From: Lycocorax pyrrhopterus obiensis
Lineage: Eukaryota > Chordata > Aves > Passeriformes > Paradisaeidae
NCBI GenBank assembly: GCA_014706295.1
Contig: JACSVZ010000002.1
Span: 133,861,200-133,925,199, forward strand
Length of the DNA: 64,000 bases
Direction: 5' to 3'
The position numbers and the translations under genes were made by a program. The notes under the pieces were generated by a model. That model did not search any database, was not told where the DNA came from, and worked only from the letters and a program-made list of their open reading frames with translations. Positions within the stretch are counted from its first letter, which is position 1. The number at the start of each line of letters is the position of its first letter. Shown here piece after piece: positions 22,718 through 34,600 of the stretch.

Positions 22718-24344
22718 AATGGAAAGAGAGAAAAAAAAGAAAAGATTTGCCATTCTCTGAATCTTATTAACCAGAAGCACTGCCTCGTGCACCATGCCAT
22801 AGAGAGAAAAAAATTCTGAGCTCTTTGTTTTTCTGTACTTCTCACCTTGTGACATTTTCTCACAGGAAATATTCACAGCACATGCAAATGCTGAGAGTTT
22901 GGTCTCAATCCTTGTGACTAGCAATGGCTAAGATGTATGCAGTTTCAATCTCAGAAAAAGCTGATCATGTGCTTCCTTTAATAATGAAATTTATTTAAGT
23001 CTGGAGATCTTGTCTAGCTAATATGATTATTTTAGTTTTAAATTGCCCACAGAGCTGAACATATTCATGTGAAGAGTTTCCAAGCCTCACTAAACAGCTT
23101 GCATATAAAAGAGTGCAGATATCAGCATGCGATTATGAAACACCAAGCATACATGCTGATAATCAGATTTTTTTTTTAAGTGATTGTTTTTTTTCCCCTC
23201 AAATGCCTCTCTAAATTCTGTCCAGTCCATCTTGTGAAAGTTTCTGAAAGCAAATTTACAGGAAGAGACTTGTCTCCACAGAATTCATTTCTGTCAGTTC
23301 TGTCAGTTTCTGTGTGTTTTGCCGCAATTTGGTGCGTATCTGTAAAAGTGACTGTTACACACAGAACATTAATGAAGGATTTGACAGATTATTTTGTTCC
23401 ATTCAGGCCTTTAATCCAGGAAAAATGATCTTCTTGAGAACAAGGAATTGAACTTTACACAGAGATTTCTTGATGAAGCCCTATGGTCTCTGTTGTTTAT
23501 GATGGCCTTGGATTTAACCCTCCCTCTCCCTCTTTAGTTTTATTCATTCTTATAGTCTGTAATTATGTAAGAGTTGGCTTGGAAGAATACTATGTTTTAT
23601 TTTGTGATTATATTGAAAATCCAAATTAAGTCTTATCTGCATATATAATTTACCCATTACAATGTGTTACTAGGAGGGAAATACTGTTAACTACAAGCTA
23701 TGAAGAGTTCTTGGCTGCAGAGTTTTTATTCTGTGGCTCTGTGCGTCTGTAATGTTGCTGCTGTTTCATAGACGATCTGCATCATGGGATGAATCCTAGG
23801 ACCACTGAAGCAACTTGTGAACTGCCAAGGGAGTTGGGGCTTTTCTTATCCTGAATGGTGTCTGGAGCCGTGTGTAGTTCTCTCTCTCTCTGCCCTCCAT
23901 GCAAGCCTCTCAGTGGTAATTAAAATAGGGTCAGGAAGGGATTGTAGAAAAAAGCTACAGTCCTGAGTAGGTATTTGAATGCATAATTATTTAGTAATCT
24001 TCTCATTAGTAGTCTTCTAGGATGCTTAAACCATCTCGTACTGCAGGTACATCTGTTCTGATTTATATGATCTCAATATTCATATTATAATTGAAATGAC
24101 GCTAAGGAGGTTCAAGACCTCAGAGTTGCTGGTTGTCTTGTGACATATAATTATTTAATGGTTTATATGTATATCTATGTATCTCTCTACCTCAGTTATA
24201 TTTTTTCTTCAGACTTTAGGAAGAGTCTACACTCTTAGTTTAGATCAAATTACTTCTAATAATATTGATTTGATGCCTCTATAAGGTAGATAATATACTA
24301 CTATTGTAAATTGTGTTGGTGGGACTTGATGATGTTGATTTCAG
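22718..24344. other. AT-rich non-coding DNA, nothing identified
   Basis: It holds a T-run at 23170 and a TC dinucleotide run near 23880. No gene or named repeat is seen. Confidence 0.6.
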
Positions 24345-24726
24345 GTTTCAGCCAAAATGGATCCCACAGGAAGAACAGCCAGCTCTGCGTCCTGCAGCTT
24401 CAGAGTTCAGGGTTACTGCTTTAGGTGGCTGCCTGTTGATTTTGTTGGGTTTGGCAGATCCAGACATGCTGGACTTGCTATGTGTTCATAGCAGGCAAAT
24501 GTGCTGCTTTCAGAATTCCAGTACTGGTAGAATTGCTGTCAGGAATGTGGAATTAAACACTTCAACAGTTCAGGAGATGAAAGCATCCCTGTGTATGTTG
24601 ACAGGCTGTAGTGCTGCTTGCCTAGTAAGAATGGATGGATTAATATCACCCCATGGGTTAAGTCCTGGAGAAAAGCAGAGATATATCTTCTGTACACTAG
24701 GTGTGGTAGAGAAGTATTTTGTGCAG
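24345..24726 (+). CDS. Weak candidate exon with a 155-codon open frame
   Basis: The open frame runs 24313-24780. Within it an acceptor-like 'gttgatttcag' precedes 24345, and an excellent donor (CAG then gtaagc) follows 24726. The 382-base segment enters with one base and leaves at a codon boundary. The peptide (for example FQPKWIPQEEQPALRPAASE) has no domain I recognise, with Cys- and Leu-rich stretches. It could be an exon of a non-coding RNA, a conserved element or chance. It is not needed to close the phase of the exon chain. Confidence 0.18.
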
Positions 24727-25282
24727 GTAAGCACTCTACTCAAGGACTGTTCAGTAGTATTTGCAGGTGGAAGGAATTAGTTACCTTTGTCAGAGTTTGA
24801 GTTAGAATCACATAATTAAAACACTACCTCTGTTTGTTTCTTCCCCTGGAATAATTCATTGATTCACCTATTTTAGCTGCTCATTTATAATGATCTAGTG
24901 TTATGTGTTTTCAGAGGTCATTATCATATGCCTGCTGAGTGTTTGCAGTGCTGGGTATTTAAAATTAACTAAAATTTCTAGTCTTCCACTTCATTCATGG
25001 AAAGAATGTTCTTGTGACTGTTGTTTGTGATCTTGTTTCTCAGAAATACTTTGTATTCTAGAATTTCACTTAATGTGTATTTAACTCTAAATTCATAACA
25101 TGAAAATTTAATTAGTTTACCAATTCATATCTGCTTTTGATAGGTTTTTAAATTTTAACAAATCAAGAACACAAAGCAATAGCCAGAGTATTTTGGAGAC
25201 CAAGTTAAAAGTAAGAAAAAAGCATCTAGCATTGAGCTGAAAGCTGTAGTTTTAGAAAACATCTGGAGCCAGAATAACTTAC
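24727..25282. other. AT-rich non-coding DNA, nothing identified
   Basis: No frame of note and no named repeat. The right edge is the donor of the minus-strand candidate below. Confidence 0.55.
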
Positions 25283-25486
25283 CTCTGGCAAAAGAGGTGG
25301 AGAGGGAGGTTTTGCCTTCTCCCTCTTGTACTCTCCTTTGCTCACTCCCCTTCTCCTACCACTTAAGCAGTGCCAGAACCCTGTGGGTGATTGCCTGGCA
25401 GGCGGGTGCCACTCCCTAAAGCAGCAGAAGCCCATCTTGGGGCAGTAACGTTTCTCACTGCGCCGGTGAGGTGCCTGGCCTGGCAT
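25283..25486 (-). CDS. Weak candidate 5' exon, minus strand, in a GC-richer patch
   Basis: On the minus strand an ATG at 25486 opens a frame starting MPGQAPHRRSEKRYCPKMGF that reaches a near-perfect donor (CCAGAG then gtaagttatt) at 25282. The segment is GC-richer than its surroundings and contains several CpGs, as first exons of bird genes often do. Against this, no TATA or other promoter element is visible, the protein is not recognised, and the overlapping plus-strand frame is also open. An exon of a non-coding transcript is equally possible. Confidence 0.2.
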
Positions 25487-25656
25487 CCAGCATCAGAGCT
25501 AGTGCAGGGAAGGAACGTGGAGGACTGGTGCAGGCGTGGTGCTGGGGAGCAGCAAAACCTCACCAGATTTTGGGGGTTGCACTATGAACTGCTCCCTGCT
25601 TTAGGCTGAAAAAATTAGATCATCCATTTTATTTTAAGACACCATTTTAAAATTTT

Positions 25657-26045
25657 AGAATAGAATAGGAAGTTCATTTGGCAGGGACCTGCAGTGATCA
25701 TCAGCTGCCTGACCAGTTCAGGGCTGCAAAATGTTAATGCAAGTTTTCAAGTGCATTGTCCAAAAGCCTCTAAATCACTGACAGGCTCGGGGCATCCACC
25801 ACCTCTCTGGGAATCCTGTTCCAGTTTTTGATCACCCTCTCAGGAAAGTGCTTCCTAGGGTTCAGCCGAACCTCTCCTGGCACGGCTTTGAACCATTCCT
25901 GCACCTCCTGCCAGCGGATACCTGGAGGATGAGATCAGCACCTCCCCTTTCCCTCCTCAGGCAGCTGTGGAGTGCGATGATGTCTTTCCTCAGCCTCTTT
26001 TTTAACAAAGTAGACAAAGCCAAAATCCTCAGCCGCAGCCCCAAA
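25657..26045 (-). mobile_element. CR1 LINE fragment, antisense, 5'-truncated
   Basis: The minus strand shows the ORF2 C-terminus: 'LKKRLRKDIIALHSCLRRE' in the frame at 25862-26077, then the degraded final segment. The 3' UTR follows, ending at 25657 with a TATTCTATTCTA-type tail. The plus-strand view contains the familiar 'gggcatccaccacctctctg' block. The 5' truncation point lies about 8 bases from the 3' end of the tRNA gene on the same strand. Confidence 0.88.
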
Positions 26046-26046
26046 A
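26043..26046 (-). terminator. RNA polymerase III T4 terminator of the tRNA gene
   Basis: Four T residues on the minus strand, 7 bases beyond the tRNA 3' end, at the inner edge of the neighbouring CR1 fragment. The terminator may therefore have been supplied by the CR1 insertion. Confidence 0.6.
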
Positions 26047-26052
26047 CAGGAC

Positions 26053-26135
26053 TGTCAGAAGTGGGATTCGAACCCACGCCTCCAGGGGAGACTGCGACCT
26101 GAACGCAGCGCCTTAGACCGCTCGGCCATCCTGAC
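26053..26135 (-). tRNA. tRNA-Leu, anticodon CAG
   Basis: The 83-base minus-strand sequence folds as a standard class II tRNA. The acceptor stem GTCAGGA pairs with TTCTGAC (one G-U pair) and the discriminator is A. The anticodon stem CTGCG/CGCAG holds the loop TTCAGGT with anticodon CAG at plus positions 26099-26101, and there is a long variable arm as expected for leucine. The T loop is GGTTCGAATCC, which is also the B box; the A box is TGGCCGAGCGG. A TTTT pol III terminator lies just downstream on the minus strand (26043-26046). No mismatch breaks a stem, so it is likely functional. It decodes CUG. The reading as a tRNA-headed SINE is weaker because no target duplication is seen. Confidence 0.95.
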
Positions 26136-27179
26136 CCACGTGGGGGTGCTCTTTCTGCTCTACCATTGTCTATTTGTGGATATGTTTAGTGATGCAATAT
26201 TGTTTTTCTGCGCACAGTGGGTGTTAAAAAACATTCCAAATGAAAACGTACTTTGTGCTGACTCTCTGGTAACCGTAATAACTGATGTTTATTTATACAT
26301 CTAGCTGTTGCATTCTGTGAGCGTGTTAGTGTGTTGAGAAAGAAGCAGGTACTGTTGCACATGTATTACATATGCCATGAAGCAGACATTTGAAGCTGTA
26401 CAGAAATGAATAAAAATGTGATATGCAGTATGTTTCGCAAGGACATTGCTTAAGGCTGATTTGTTTCCTGTAATGTCTATGAAAATCCCCCTGAGATATG
26501 TGCAAGTTATTCATGGTAAGAGTTCTCTGATATTTAAAAGGGGGCTGTGACATTGAAACAAATTGAATGTCTCCTTGCTGCGGGATTTTTTCAAAGGAAT
26601 TCATGTGATGGAAAACTGAATCTAGGAACCTCTAAATATACAAATTTGGTCAGGATTTGGGAGTGAAAGTCAATATGAAAGGAAAGAGTTGTTCTTGTTT
26701 GGAAGCATGAGGTTAAAGTACAGTGTTTCTGTTTGGAATATAAACTTAATAGAAAAAAATAAAATTTTGAAATGAGGCAACCAGAAACTGACTATCAGAA
26801 ATGGCAAATGTATCTCTGGCCCCAAAATATTCCTTAGAACCTTAAGAAGCAATATTTTCCAATGACAAAAAAGGCTACAGTCTCTACTAGATTGGCCAAG
26901 AATTAGTACTGGTTTTGTTTGATACCGGTATTGGAGGAAAACTGTTGCTTCAGTATGGAGAAACCAATTCTTCTGGCTCCAGTTTGTCAATGTCTGTCTT
27001 GCACTGGCGAGCCCAAAGTCCTGGGCCCGGTACTTTGCTGCTGTCTCATGGGTGCTGAGCTGAGGGAAATAATGACTTGTCTTGACCTACTGGCCATGTC
27101 CTTCCTTGGAGACACACAAGAGTTGACTGGACAAGGCTCTCTCTTGTCCTGACTTCAGAGTCAAACCTATCTTCAAAGC
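26136..27179. other. Unique DNA upstream of the tRNA gene, nothing identified
   Basis: No second tRNA, repeat or gene is seen. Open frames are short. Confidence 0.6.
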
Positions 27180-27262
27180 TGACTTTGCTTTGAGCAAGAC
27201 TTTTGAGCAGGTAAGTGCTAAAGGTCCCTTCAAACCTAAACTCTTTTGTGATTCTACAACTG
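27180..27262 (+). mobile_element. CR1 3'-end fragment, sense
   Basis: 'gctttgagcaagacttttga', 'taaaggtcccttcaaaccta' and 'tttgtgattctac' are the CR1 3' UTR end and tail. The gtaagt inside it is part of the repeat and not a splice donor. Confidence 0.75.
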
Positions 27263-29406
27263 CGTGCCATAATTTTGAACAATTTTATGTAAGAGCACTT
27301 GTGAATTGAGAGTATTAATGCTATATCTTGGATATGCTGTAATGTGTCCTGAACCTTTACACTCTTGTCCTTGTACTTACTGTAGGACAACAAGCAGTCC
27401 TGTCTGAGGCCTAGCAGAATGAAAAGACTAGCCTGTGTAACCAATATTCCTGTAATATACTGGAAATGTTACGCTTCTTGTTATGTTGGGAGTCAGAAGT
27501 CACGCTGTAATCCACTTCAGCAGTCTTGGTTGACTTACTGGAAGGTGCAATTTTCTCATATTTGGAATTAGTAATATATTTAAATTCTATAGAAACAGGG
27601 CCTTGAAAAGGTCACAAAACATGTTTATATGTGCTGAAATAAGAGTCTTAGCCAAAGTGGTGCTGTTTGTTTGATTGGTTGGTTGTTTTTTTCTAAACAA
27701 TAGCTGGTGGACTGAACAGAAGTAGACTTATTCCAGCTCTGGTATGTAGCAAGATGGGCAGAGTCCAATAAGCAGAAATACAGATGGCAGAAGTTTGACC
27801 ATCAAAGTCTACTCATGGTGTAGTAACTCCAGGATGAGAGCAGTTGCAGCCTACTCTCTTTCTGCTGTCAGCACATAGCTGTCTGGGTCTTCAGCCAGCA
27901 GCTCCGCAACCTTGTGTTCCCTACTTCCATACACACTGATGATGTAAAGCTGACTGAATATGTCGTGAATTGCTGGGAAATTGACTCAATAGGTCTTAAT
28001 TTAAATCAAGTCTAAGTCATAAAGATAACAGTACCCATTGTTTTCCAGACTGGTAGATCCCACAGAAAAGCATAACTAAGTGCATACCAAACATACAATG
28101 ACCTTGGTGAAGAATCTGCTCAAGCCTGCTCCTGGACAACTCTCCCTTAACAGTGAGCCTTTTTTGGCCCAGAACTTCGTTATCTACAGATCTAATGCTC
28201 AGGCTGTTCCCTAAAAATCTGCAGATCTGGCTGAATTGCTGGTCAAAATGTAGTGGTACTAAGTATGCAGTTGCCATACAGACTGAATTGAGCTCTAGTA
28301 AGTGAAGTGAAAACCTCCATAAAAATGTCATATTTAGAAAGATACATGTACTCCCCAGACGCTTTGGCACAGACTTACGTAGCTGCCTGTCCATCACACA
28401 GTCAGACTCATCAGACTTGAGGCTGAAGGTTGTTCTGTTTCAGGATGTTGATGGGCTCCAGCAGTTGTGTTCCTTATCCACTAAAAAGAAAGTCCCTGGG
28501 ATGTAAAGTGCACTGGTATTATCCATCAAAGGGGTTTGCTCTACAGGTTCCTGAGTACATGTTCTGATGATAGCGGGTGAAGAAGAAACTCTTTGGCAAA
28601 GGTATCATTGTTGATGGTCTGTCATACTTGCTTTATGCTGGTGCCCAACCTAATCAGTGATTTACACTGCTGTCAGTGTACAGCACCAGTTGATGTATTT
28701 AAATGCTGGATCCAGTACCTCCAGTACTGGAGATAAAAGGCATCACAACATCCCTTGACATGAAAGGCCTCTCTCCCACCTTTGCTATCCCTCCTGTTAC
28801 TCGGTAGCCCTTCCTTGGACCTTTTGGGTTTCTGTGCTGCTTTAAGCTTCTCACAAAATGAGAGCATCTTTTGTGCTGTTCTTTCTTTGAATAGGAGAGT
28901 TGCTTTCCTCCTTATGTTTCAGGGCTCTCCCTGGGGCCCTGAAAGGAATACTTACTAATTCAAAAAGAATGAATGTATCCAGTGGGACCAATGCATCTCC
29001 TTCCAAAAAGAAAGTGGAGCATGTTATATGGGTGATAATGACATTAAATCTGGTTAAATGGAGACTTGACTTCGAATAATGATGCCTTTTCAATATTCTC
29101 ATAACTTCACATTTTGCCCCTAGTTCTGCAAAAGCAAATGTGCTTGACTTTACAGGTATCTCTAATCCTGTTGTCAGGCCTTTTTTTGGTTGCACAAAGA
29201 GAAATATAAAGAGATGCATAGACTCAAAACATTGTCAAGAATGTGAGATATGAATGCTAAAAGCCTGGCTGCAGAGAGATTTCTCAGTTTTCTGACAGTG
29301 TCTGTGTGAAAGCCTTGCTTTCTCACAGACGCTATGGGAAAACGGTTGGGAGATTTTGTAAACTATGGTATTGTTGTGATACCACGGAGAAAATATCTGA
29401 AGTAAG
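27263..29406. other. Unique DNA, nothing firmly identified
   Basis: A minus-strand frame of 126 codons (28017-28397) has no recognised domain. No named repeat is seen, though parts read like an old decayed element. Confidence 0.45.
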
Positions 29407-29486
29407 TGTTGTTGGGTTCAGCCAATCCCTCTGGGGGGTGGTTGGTCAGTGAACCAATAATCTTATGTCAGTCCAGTGTGCTAAGG

Positions 29487-29494
29487 TATATAAG
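29487..29494 (+). promoter_or_regulatory. LTR TATA box (TATATAAG)
   Basis: It sits about 30 bases downstream of a CCAAT box and 15 bases upstream of AATAAA, so transcription would start at about or just after the poly(A) signal. Plus-strand direction. Confidence 0.55.
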
Positions 29495-29508
29495 CGAATT
29501 TTTAAATT

Positions 29509-29514
29509 AATAAA
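29509..29514 (+). promoter_or_regulatory. LTR poly(A) signal AATAAA
   Basis: A canonical AATAAA followed by a GGTCGGTTTCTT segment, consistent with the R-region 3'-end signal of the LTR. Confidence 0.55.
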
Positions 29515-29640
29515 GGGTCGGTTTCTTCTCATCCTAAATCGTCCATGTCGCTTTATTCCTCGGTCTCTTCTTGCTAGTGACAGTGGGAAGCTCTCTTCCT
29601 GCCCCCTGTAATCTTTAGGGACCAGACTCACTCATTTATA

Positions 29641-31608
29641 TTCAAAATGTATTTACATCAGTAGCAGAAACAGATTGTAAGCTGGAAACAAGACTGCTCT
29701 GCGTCAGGACCGTGTTGTCTCAGATGCCAGCTGTCTTTGCAGCAGAACTTCAAGTCATGTTGTGGTCACAGCTGGGAATAGTAATAGGAGCTTTTTTCTG
29801 GGCATATTCCCTCTCTTCCAGTGGGAATTGGAGATCTGAGGGGAACAGCTGAGAAAAAAGTAATCATCTTGCTCTATTCAATGTATGTTGAGAATCATCT
29901 TACTCAGTTTAATGGGTCTTCCTTATTAGATAACTCATCCTCAAAACACCTTATAAGCAAGAATTCCCATAAACCTCCTTTGAATTAAGTACATTCCCTT
30001 AAATTCCCCAAATAATATCTTCCTTTTGAATATATAAAGCAGATTAAATGTGTGGAACCCTGTGGTGTTTATAGGAGATCACGAATACTAGAGAAGGCTG
30101 GCATAGCATGTCTGCACTGTCTGTGATAGTGACAGAAGATGCCTCAGGAGCATATGTTATCAGCAGGATCCAGAAGAGATATAGCATCTGTGTATGTGGC
30201 AGGGGAGGAAGGATTCCTTCTATCTCCTTGTTTCAGCTTTTCTTTCCTCACAAATCACTATTTCATCAGGAACGTGAGTACCAACTGGAGAACTCATTGC
30301 TCTGTGATTGCTGCCAGTTGAGTTGGAATAACTTTTTTTCTTAATACTTTTAATTCCAAGTGAAATTGAGGAGTTCCTCAAAACAAAAAGATAGAACTGC
30401 CTTTATGTCTTTATGTCTCATGTCTGCCATTCACAAAAATCATGGGTATGGGCTTTTGTTCCTGCTTGAGGTAAGGCATTAAATCTGTGAAGGTAGTCAG
30501 TGGATTTCTTGACTGTTTTCACTAGAATGCATTCATATGAAGAGCTGAACTCGGTTCTGTTCCCAGCCTGTCCTCTTCCTGTCCAGTGACTGTCAACTCC
30601 GGTGGATGGAAGTAGTTACACTTGTGATTGTCAGTACAAGGTGTGGATGGGGGTTTGTATTTAACATGGCTGCAGTAAAAGGTTACTTGACAGCTGACAC
30701 TGGGGCAGAACTTGACCTGCAAAATCCTAATTATTAATTGATGAGTACGCATCTAACCTGACTTTCAGCTTCCAGCTCAAGTGTTCAGCAATGAAAAATA
30801 GCCTCGTGCTTGTTAGGAAAAGTGAAAAAAGAAAAGAACCTGTAAGTCATCAACCTGTAAGTCAGATGTGATCATCTCCAATCACATTGGAGATGTGATA
30901 AGCATGGAAACTCATAGGGACAGAATAACTGTATTTTATTATTAATGGTGACTTTATTTTTATTTTTATATAGCAAGTTACTCAAATATTTGAAGCACAA
31001 CTGCACATTTATACTCTGTTAAAGTTCTGTCCTTATTTATAAAGGGAATAGCAAACAAACTATTGAACTGGAAGGTGGCTTGTCAATTATTTATGTTAAA
31101 TGAATCAGATGATGTTGTGTTTCCCAGACTCTCAGGTGGAAAAACCAGTGACAAAAGTAGTTTATCATGTAACCTGTGATGGAGGCCCTGTGTCCTCTCT
31201 TGGCCGTTTCCAGGAAGCCTGAGACATGGTGGAGAAGTTTTAGCTTATAAGGGCTAAATAGGTATTGGCTGGTAGACCAGGCTGTGGAGAGCTGGATGTA
31301 GCTAACAGAGGATTTAGTGAAGGGGGAGCTCAAGAAGGGCTTGCCTCATGCTAGCTAGAAAAAGAACCATGTGGGATTATCTAGAGTGTTGCAGGGGATT
31401 GTCTCTTCCAGATGTTTTGCAGGGTAATAAACAAGCTTTGAATAAAGGGCAGTACCTGACAGTGGCTTGGTTTCTTTTTCCATGTCATAAAGCCACTTCC
31501 TATGTACTAAAATTCTATGGAAACAGTAAATCCCAGGCCTGTTGGTACTGGATATTAGTTGTGCTTGGAACCTGCTTTTGAACACTGCAGCCTTTCTCTC
31601 CTCTCCAG
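29641..31608. other. Unique DNA, nothing identified
   Basis: Open frames are under 85 codons. No named repeat is seen. The last 25 bases are the pyrimidine tract of the next candidate exon. Confidence 0.55.
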
Positions 31609-31652
31609 GTGGAATGTATGGGATCTGCAGCCACTTGCTCTCTGATACACAG
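31609..31652 (+). CDS. Candidate 44-base microexon-like segment of an unrecognised gene
   Basis: It is flanked by one of the best acceptors in the window ('ctttctctcctctccag') and a good donor (ACACAG then gtgaat). In phase 0 it reads VECMGSAATCSLIH and leaves two bases (AG), which join the G of the exon at 39865 to make AGG (Arg). Its length (two more than a multiple of three) is just what is needed to link 15214-15280, which ends at a codon boundary, to 39865-39958. With only 14 codons the coding evidence itself is weak; the splice sites and the phase are the argument. Confidence 0.25.
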
Positions 31653-34600
31653 GTGAATGTTGTTTCTGAGGTGTAGAGGACAGAGGGAACAAACCTTCAG
31701 CTGATTTTACATGGGCCCATTTGCAATAAGAAAAAGAGTGCAACCAATATGTTCAGCACTGCTAATTATCCCACAAGAAAGATAATGACAAATAACAATT
31801 ATATTATATATATTATATAATAAGAACACTAAAGTATTTAATCATGATTAGTGTATTATAAAATGTGGAAAGTTTCTTAAGAGTGTTGTATATTTGGAAA
31901 TGGGTTTTGTTAGTGCAGTTGTCAATACTAGAGTCTTGTGACTGTGTTATGCAGTATGTAAAAGAAATAAGCAGTACCTTAAGTGCAAGATACTTCACCC
32001 TGCACTGTGTACAGAAAACAGTAACATAGCAGCTGCCAAATATACGGCATCCCTTAGACTTCCTTCTTTTTCTAAAAGCATGATATTTACATGTTTACTT
32101 TTCTTATCCCAAAGAGAAATAGTATCTTTTTTTCTTTCCCTCGAAAGGCTTTCTATTTGATGATTAATATCTTTCTTGCATACTGTGAAGAGGAATATCT
32201 GCTTCACTCTGGTATCCAGGCTGACTCCCCATCGACTGCTCTCCAAACTAACATAAGAACTATTTATGTTTGCAACAAAAAGAAATCATGCTGGTTTTGA
32301 GTGTGGGTTTCTTGTTGACATTTTAGAAACTGTTTCAGGCTCTTCTTAATATTTAGACAAACAAATATGTTTGCTTTTTTGTGGTGCTGCTGTTGACATT
32401 TCCTAAGGGAATTGCTGAAGATGTTAACAACTTCCCAGCACAGGCATGCTGTAATGGAATAGTTCTTTGCTTGTGGCCCTGACACAAATTCCTTTTAACT
32501 GATGTTTTTGCTGAAAGTAATGTGATTGTGATAACTTATGTGAGTCAGGGTAAATGTGAATCAGTCCTGGCTATTTTGGGGAGCATAAATGTGCTCTAAA
32601 CTCCTTAGTGTTTTGCTTCTTGTGGATATAACAGGCAGAAGGTACCAATTTATCGTGTGCCTCAGAGCCTCTGTGCTGCACAAACATCTGCAGTGCAGAG
32701 CAGGAAGAAGGTCCATGAGGAGCATCAGTAATTGGTGAAGCCTAAAGGGCAGGGAAGCTTGTAACTCTGCCTGCAGAAATTGGTCAGTTTGGGGCTTGGC
32801 TAATTTTGGAGCCAGTAGCCGTGAAAAACAACCACATAGTGGAACGTGGCCTTGTGTGTGTAGTGTGAGCCCCAAGGGCACTGTAGGTTAGACACAGACT
32901 GACGTGTGTGAGTTGAGCCTGTGTGCTGCCATAGCTTTGATATCTGGTCAGTACAAACAGGGTATAACTGCGTTAGCAATTAACCCAGGGCTATCCACTT
33001 GGAGAATTTATATAACCTTTTATGGGTGAAGGTTTCAAAGACTTTTTAAGCAGGTTGGGTTTTATTCTGGAGTCCCTGATTAAAAGTCTGAAGCTCTTAT
33101 ATGCAACCAGCCTGTTTAGCCTGTGTCTGTATTAAAAATGCCTACATTGTTACTACAAGACTCAGTTATAGCTTACAATCTTTTAGCAAGGCTGTATCTT
33201 TTTCTGACTGGTCCCCATGTATTGCAGCTATGGAACAGATTTTCCTCAAAACCCATTGCTGTTTTAAAATCTTTTCAACTGAAAAACATTTCTGTTCCTG
33301 GGATTATCCTAACCTCAGCTGTTATATTCTCTGCATTTTCAGTGAAATTGTAGAGAAACTCATTTGCAAGACAGTCATGCAGCAGCATTTTGGCCATGTT
33401 TGTTCCATTACTGAGCCCTTCGGCTGAGGCTTCGAGAGAGGCAGTCTTTGTTGGTCTGTGGCTGTTCCCCTGCCTTGAAAAAGAACGAAAACTGTCAGGA
33501 AGAAAGATATTCATCCTAAGGGTGGACTCCAGTTACATTAAATAGAATAGCAGCCACTTGGAGATGGGACTGGAAGGCAGCCAAAAGGACACTGTGAAAT
33601 TTTTCAATAGTCTGTCCCTATCCCTGTCTTCCAGTGATCAACAGAGAATGTAATTTCAACCTTCAAAATATTCACTGCAACCAAAGGGAACTGAATGCTC
33701 TTCTGGCTCTATTTTAAAGAGCTTTGTAACCTAGATGAAGAGATACTCTTCTCTCAAATGTGCACGTTGTTCTACTACTGCAGTAAATCATTGCAAGTAT
33801 TACTACTTATTGATTTAAGTAAATTGTCCTTTTGGCTGTCTTGTATGTGTTTCATAAGGAAAAAATTGACCTTGACCAGTGGATATAACACATTTTCAGT
33901 TAGTGTTTTGATTAAGGATTTCTCAGATGGTCCTTCCTGCTTTTTTCATTAGCTGGAGGCGGTCGGCCAGGAATTGCCAGGTGAAGCCATGTTTTGAGGC
34001 ATTAGTGTTGTGACGAGATCAAATGGCTTTCCTTGTAATGCCTGGAAAACGATTTAATTGTATGCTGTACCTTCTTTATGAAAATCTCTCAGATTTATGT
34101 ATGTAAAGGCAGATGGCCTGTGACTTCTAGCAATATTACAGCCTCATGAAACTCCAGCAATTTCAGGCATGTATTTGCAGTGTCATTTTTCCCTTCCTTG
34201 TGAGAGATCTCTGTACCCTCATGCCACTGTACAGGAGGCGTGACCCATTGAGCCTGGTGGGTCCTCTCAGCTAAAGTAAGGTCAGAAATGGGTCTGCTGC
34301 CACTTGGTTTCAGGCATTATTCTTCCCTTCCAAGTGGAATCTCTACATATGTCTCCCAAGGAAGAGGAGAAGCTGAGGCCTTTTAATTTAAAACATTGCA
34401 TTTTAGTGAAAGCAGTGATATGGGAATATAAGAATAATAAGAAATTGCATTCTGTAGGTAAAAATCTCATTCCTACTGTCAGATGTTTGGGAACTTTTAA
34501 AAATTATGTGTATTCTAATAGTTGTGCGGTGCAATGTTTCTGTTTTCTTTCCTCCTGGAATATACAGTTGTATCTGTATGCCTTTTAAAAAACCCAACAC

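Larger units (their letters stand above)
29407..29640 (+). mobile_element. LTR or LTR-like fragment with TATA box and poly(A) signal
   Basis: It begins with a TGTTG motif, then has two CCAAT boxes (29424 and 29454), a TATATAAG box at 29487-29494 and AATAAA at 29509-29514. A pyrimidine-rich CpG-bearing segment follows ('tcctcggtctcttcttgcta'). This compact promoter-plus-poly(A) layout is typical of the U3-R-U5 of small avian LTRs. It shares the CCAAT-GGGG-CCAAT-CTTATG-TATA order with the fragment at 57.9 kb. The 3' end and a target duplication could not be fixed. No internal retroviral genes are present. Confidence 0.72.

Noticed and set aside
27211..27217. GTAAGT splice donor
   Set aside because: It lies within a CR1 3' UTR fragment.
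28017..28397. 126-codon minus-strand frame
   Set aside because: No recognisable domain; a donor-like site lies within the first codons, but no upstream exon or promoter was found.
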